Below are positions 6,264-7,006 of a stretch of DNA of 7,006 nucleotides, in pieces. The stretch comes from Acidaminococcaceae bacterium (GTDB lineage: Bacteria; Bacillota; Negativicutes; Acidaminococcales; Acidaminococcaceae). Position 1 is the stretch's first letter. Each line of letters opens with the position of its first letter. The DNA is taken from NCBI GenBank assembly GCA_028693975.1, contig JAQUUF010000061.1:1-7006 (forward strand), given 5' to 3'. The position numbers were made by a program, and so were the translations under genes. Below the pieces are notes generated by a model, which was not told where the DNA came from, did no database searches, and saw only the letters and a list, made by a program, of their open reading frames with translations.

Positions 6264-6311
6264 AAATGCCACAAAGCTAGACAGTGAGCCGAGAAGGAGT
6301 TTTTTATTTTG

Positions 6312-6340
6312 TTGACTTTTGTTAAGGGAGATGTTAATAT
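6312..6340 (+). promoter_or_regulatory. Predicted sigma-70-type promoter of the TRAP binding-protein gene
   Basis: TTGACT (6312-6317) and TAATAT (6335-6340) are separated by exactly 17 bases, each close to consensus. Start site is expected near 6347, giving a leader of about 60 bases. Two TGTTAA hexamers (6320-6325 and 6332-6337) lie in the spacer and over the -10, and a third (6346-6351) lies at the start site. Confidence 0.65.
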
Positions 6341-6351
6341 TTACTTGTTAA
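6320..6351 (+). promoter_or_regulatory. Three TGTTAA hexamers at the transporter promoter
   Basis: TGTTAA occurs at 6320-6325, 6332-6337 and 6346-6351, spaced 12 and 14 bp. It is the reverse complement of the TTAACA near ugpQ, so relative to each gene's direction both arrays read TGTTAA. Spacing is less regular than the ugpQ-side array. Overlap with the -10 and start site suggests repression of the main promoter. Confidence 0.4.
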
Positions 6352-6373
6352 TATAGTTACAGAAATATAAAAT
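6345..6373 (+). promoter_or_regulatory. Possible second promoter of the TRAP binding-protein gene
   Basis: TTGTTA (6345-6350) and TAAAAT (6368-6373) are 17 bases apart; the -10 matches five of six positions and the -35 four. It would start near 6380. If used, the TGTTAA hexamers would lie about 30-60 bases upstream of the start, an activator-compatible position. Confidence 0.35.
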
Positions 6374-6406
6374 TTAATAAAATTCAACACTCAAGGGGGA
6401 GTACTA

Positions 6407-7006
6407 ATGAAACTGAGCAAGATGATGGTTGTGGTAATGACAGGATTGGCTTTGTTTGCTTTGACTGGATGCGGAGGCAATAAGGCAGCGGACAACAAAG
6501 CAGCTGGTGGCAGCGACAAGAAATTGGTTATTAAGTTAAGCCACGTCTTTTCTCCGGACGAGCAACTGTACAAATCTATGGAATTAGTTGCAGGCAGAAT
6601 TAAAGAAAAAACTAAGGGCAGAGTTGAAATCCAATGTTACGGACAAAATCAATTGCCTTGCTACAAAGATGGCTTGGAGCAGGTTGCTAACGGTGCAGAT
6701 TTTATTAGTGTAGAAGACCCTTCTTATTTGGGTGATTATGTAGCGGATTTCAAGCCTTTGGTGGGACCAATGTTGTATCAAAGCTATGATGAATATGAGA
6801 AGATGATTGAAACTCCTTTGGTCAAAGATATGGTAGCTAAGGCTGAGAAAAAAGGTGTTAAGGTTTTAGCCTTGGATTATGTCTTTGGTTTCCGTAATTT
6901 GATTACTAACAAAGTTATCAAGACTCCGGAAGATTTGAAGGGTATGAAGCTGCGTACTCCTGGTAGTAAGTTGTTCATTGACACCATTAATGCTATGGGT
7001 ACTACG
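6407..7006 (+). CDS. TRAP transporter solute-binding lipoprotein (DctP family), 5' part
   Basis: The first 200 codons of an extracytoplasmic binding protein; the rest lies beyond the window. The ATG at 6407 follows a strong AAGGGGGAG site (6393-6401) by 5 bases. Residues 1-21 form a lipoprotein signal peptide, with lipobox LTGC at 19-22 and C22 as the lipidation site, followed by a short Gly/Ala/Lys/Asp linker. The DctP fold is shown by KLSHVFSPDEQLYKSME (43-59), DPSYLGDY (104-111), the FGFRNLITNK segment (160-169), and IKTPEDLKGMKLRTPGS (171-187), where R183 corresponds to the conserved arginine that clamps the substrate carboxylate. Family members are about 330 residues. Such proteins feed carboxylated, and sometimes other acidic, solutes to a DctQM membrane pair, which would be expected downstream. 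Cysteines at 77 and 85 are unusual for the family. The substrate is unknown. Confidence 0.9.
   Translation, partial: MKLSKMMVVVMTGLALFALTGCGGNKAADNKAAGGSDKKLVIKLSHVFSPDEQLYKSMELVAGRIKEKTKGRVEIQCYGQNQLPCYKDGLEQVANGADFISVEDPSYLGDYVADFKPLVGPMLYQSYDEYEKMIETPLVKDMVAKAEKKGVKVLALDYVFGFRNLITNKVIKTPEDLKGMKLRTPGSKLFIDTINAMGTT

Noticed and set aside
6391..6781. Minus-strand open frames opposite the TRAP binding-protein gene
   Set aside because: Antisense to a clear DctP-family gene with lipobox and strong ribosome site; no independent support.

Overview
The window reads as a chromosomal segment of a moderately AT-rich, low-GC Gram-positive-lineage bacterium. The proteins (an argD-argF-argG-argH run, a TRAP-type solute-binding lipoprotein with an FGFRN...IKTPEDLKG core, strong AGGAG/GGGGGAG ribosome sites) most resemble those of Negativicutes such as Phascolarctobacterium-like organisms. 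That placement is from memory of protein style, not from a search, and should be treated as a moderate-confidence guess.

Layout. (1) Positions 1-3957, plus strand: the 3' half of an arginine biosynthesis operon. It holds the tail of argD (acetylornithine aminotransferase), then argF (ornithine carbamoyltransferase), argG (argininosuccinate synthase) and argH (argininosuccinate lyase), separated by 13, 25 and 1 bases. ArgF, ArgG and ArgH are the three consecutive steps ornithine -> citrulline -> argininosuccinate -> arginine. ArgG carries an unusual ~73-residue Lys/Ala/Pro-rich N-terminal extension ahead of its ATP-binding loop. (2) Positions 3958-4357, no gene: a 400-base convergent intergenic region filled with structured DNA. 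It has a ~100-base two-tier hairpin ending in a T-run (terminator of the arg operon), then a ~210-base imperfect inverted repeat with small hairpins at its centre, whose right arm is duplicated in tandem as a 41-bp direct repeat. (3) Positions 4358-6153, minus strand: a two-gene unit, a cytoplasmic glycerophosphodiester phosphodiesterase (ugpQ-like) followed 11-14 bases later by a LacI-family regulator. (4) Positions 6154-6406: a divergent regulatory region with predicted promoters facing both ways and six copies of the hexamer TTAACA/TGTTAA, three near each gene. Three of them are spaced at exactly 11 bp, like the half-sites of an OmpR/PhoB/PhoP-type response regulator. (5) Positions 6407-7006, plus strand: the 5' 200 codons of a DctP-family TRAP transporter solute-binding lipoprotein, running off the end.

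How it works together: the left half makes arginine. The right half looks like a separate uptake-and-degradation module, a periplasmic/lipid-anchored binding protein divergent from an intracellular phosphodiesterase and a sugar-type repressor. The shared hexamer array suggests joint control, possibly by phosphate. No wholly new multi-gene system is evident. The observations most worth follow-up are the ArgG tail, the compound inverted/direct repeat element, and the hexamer array between the divergent genes.
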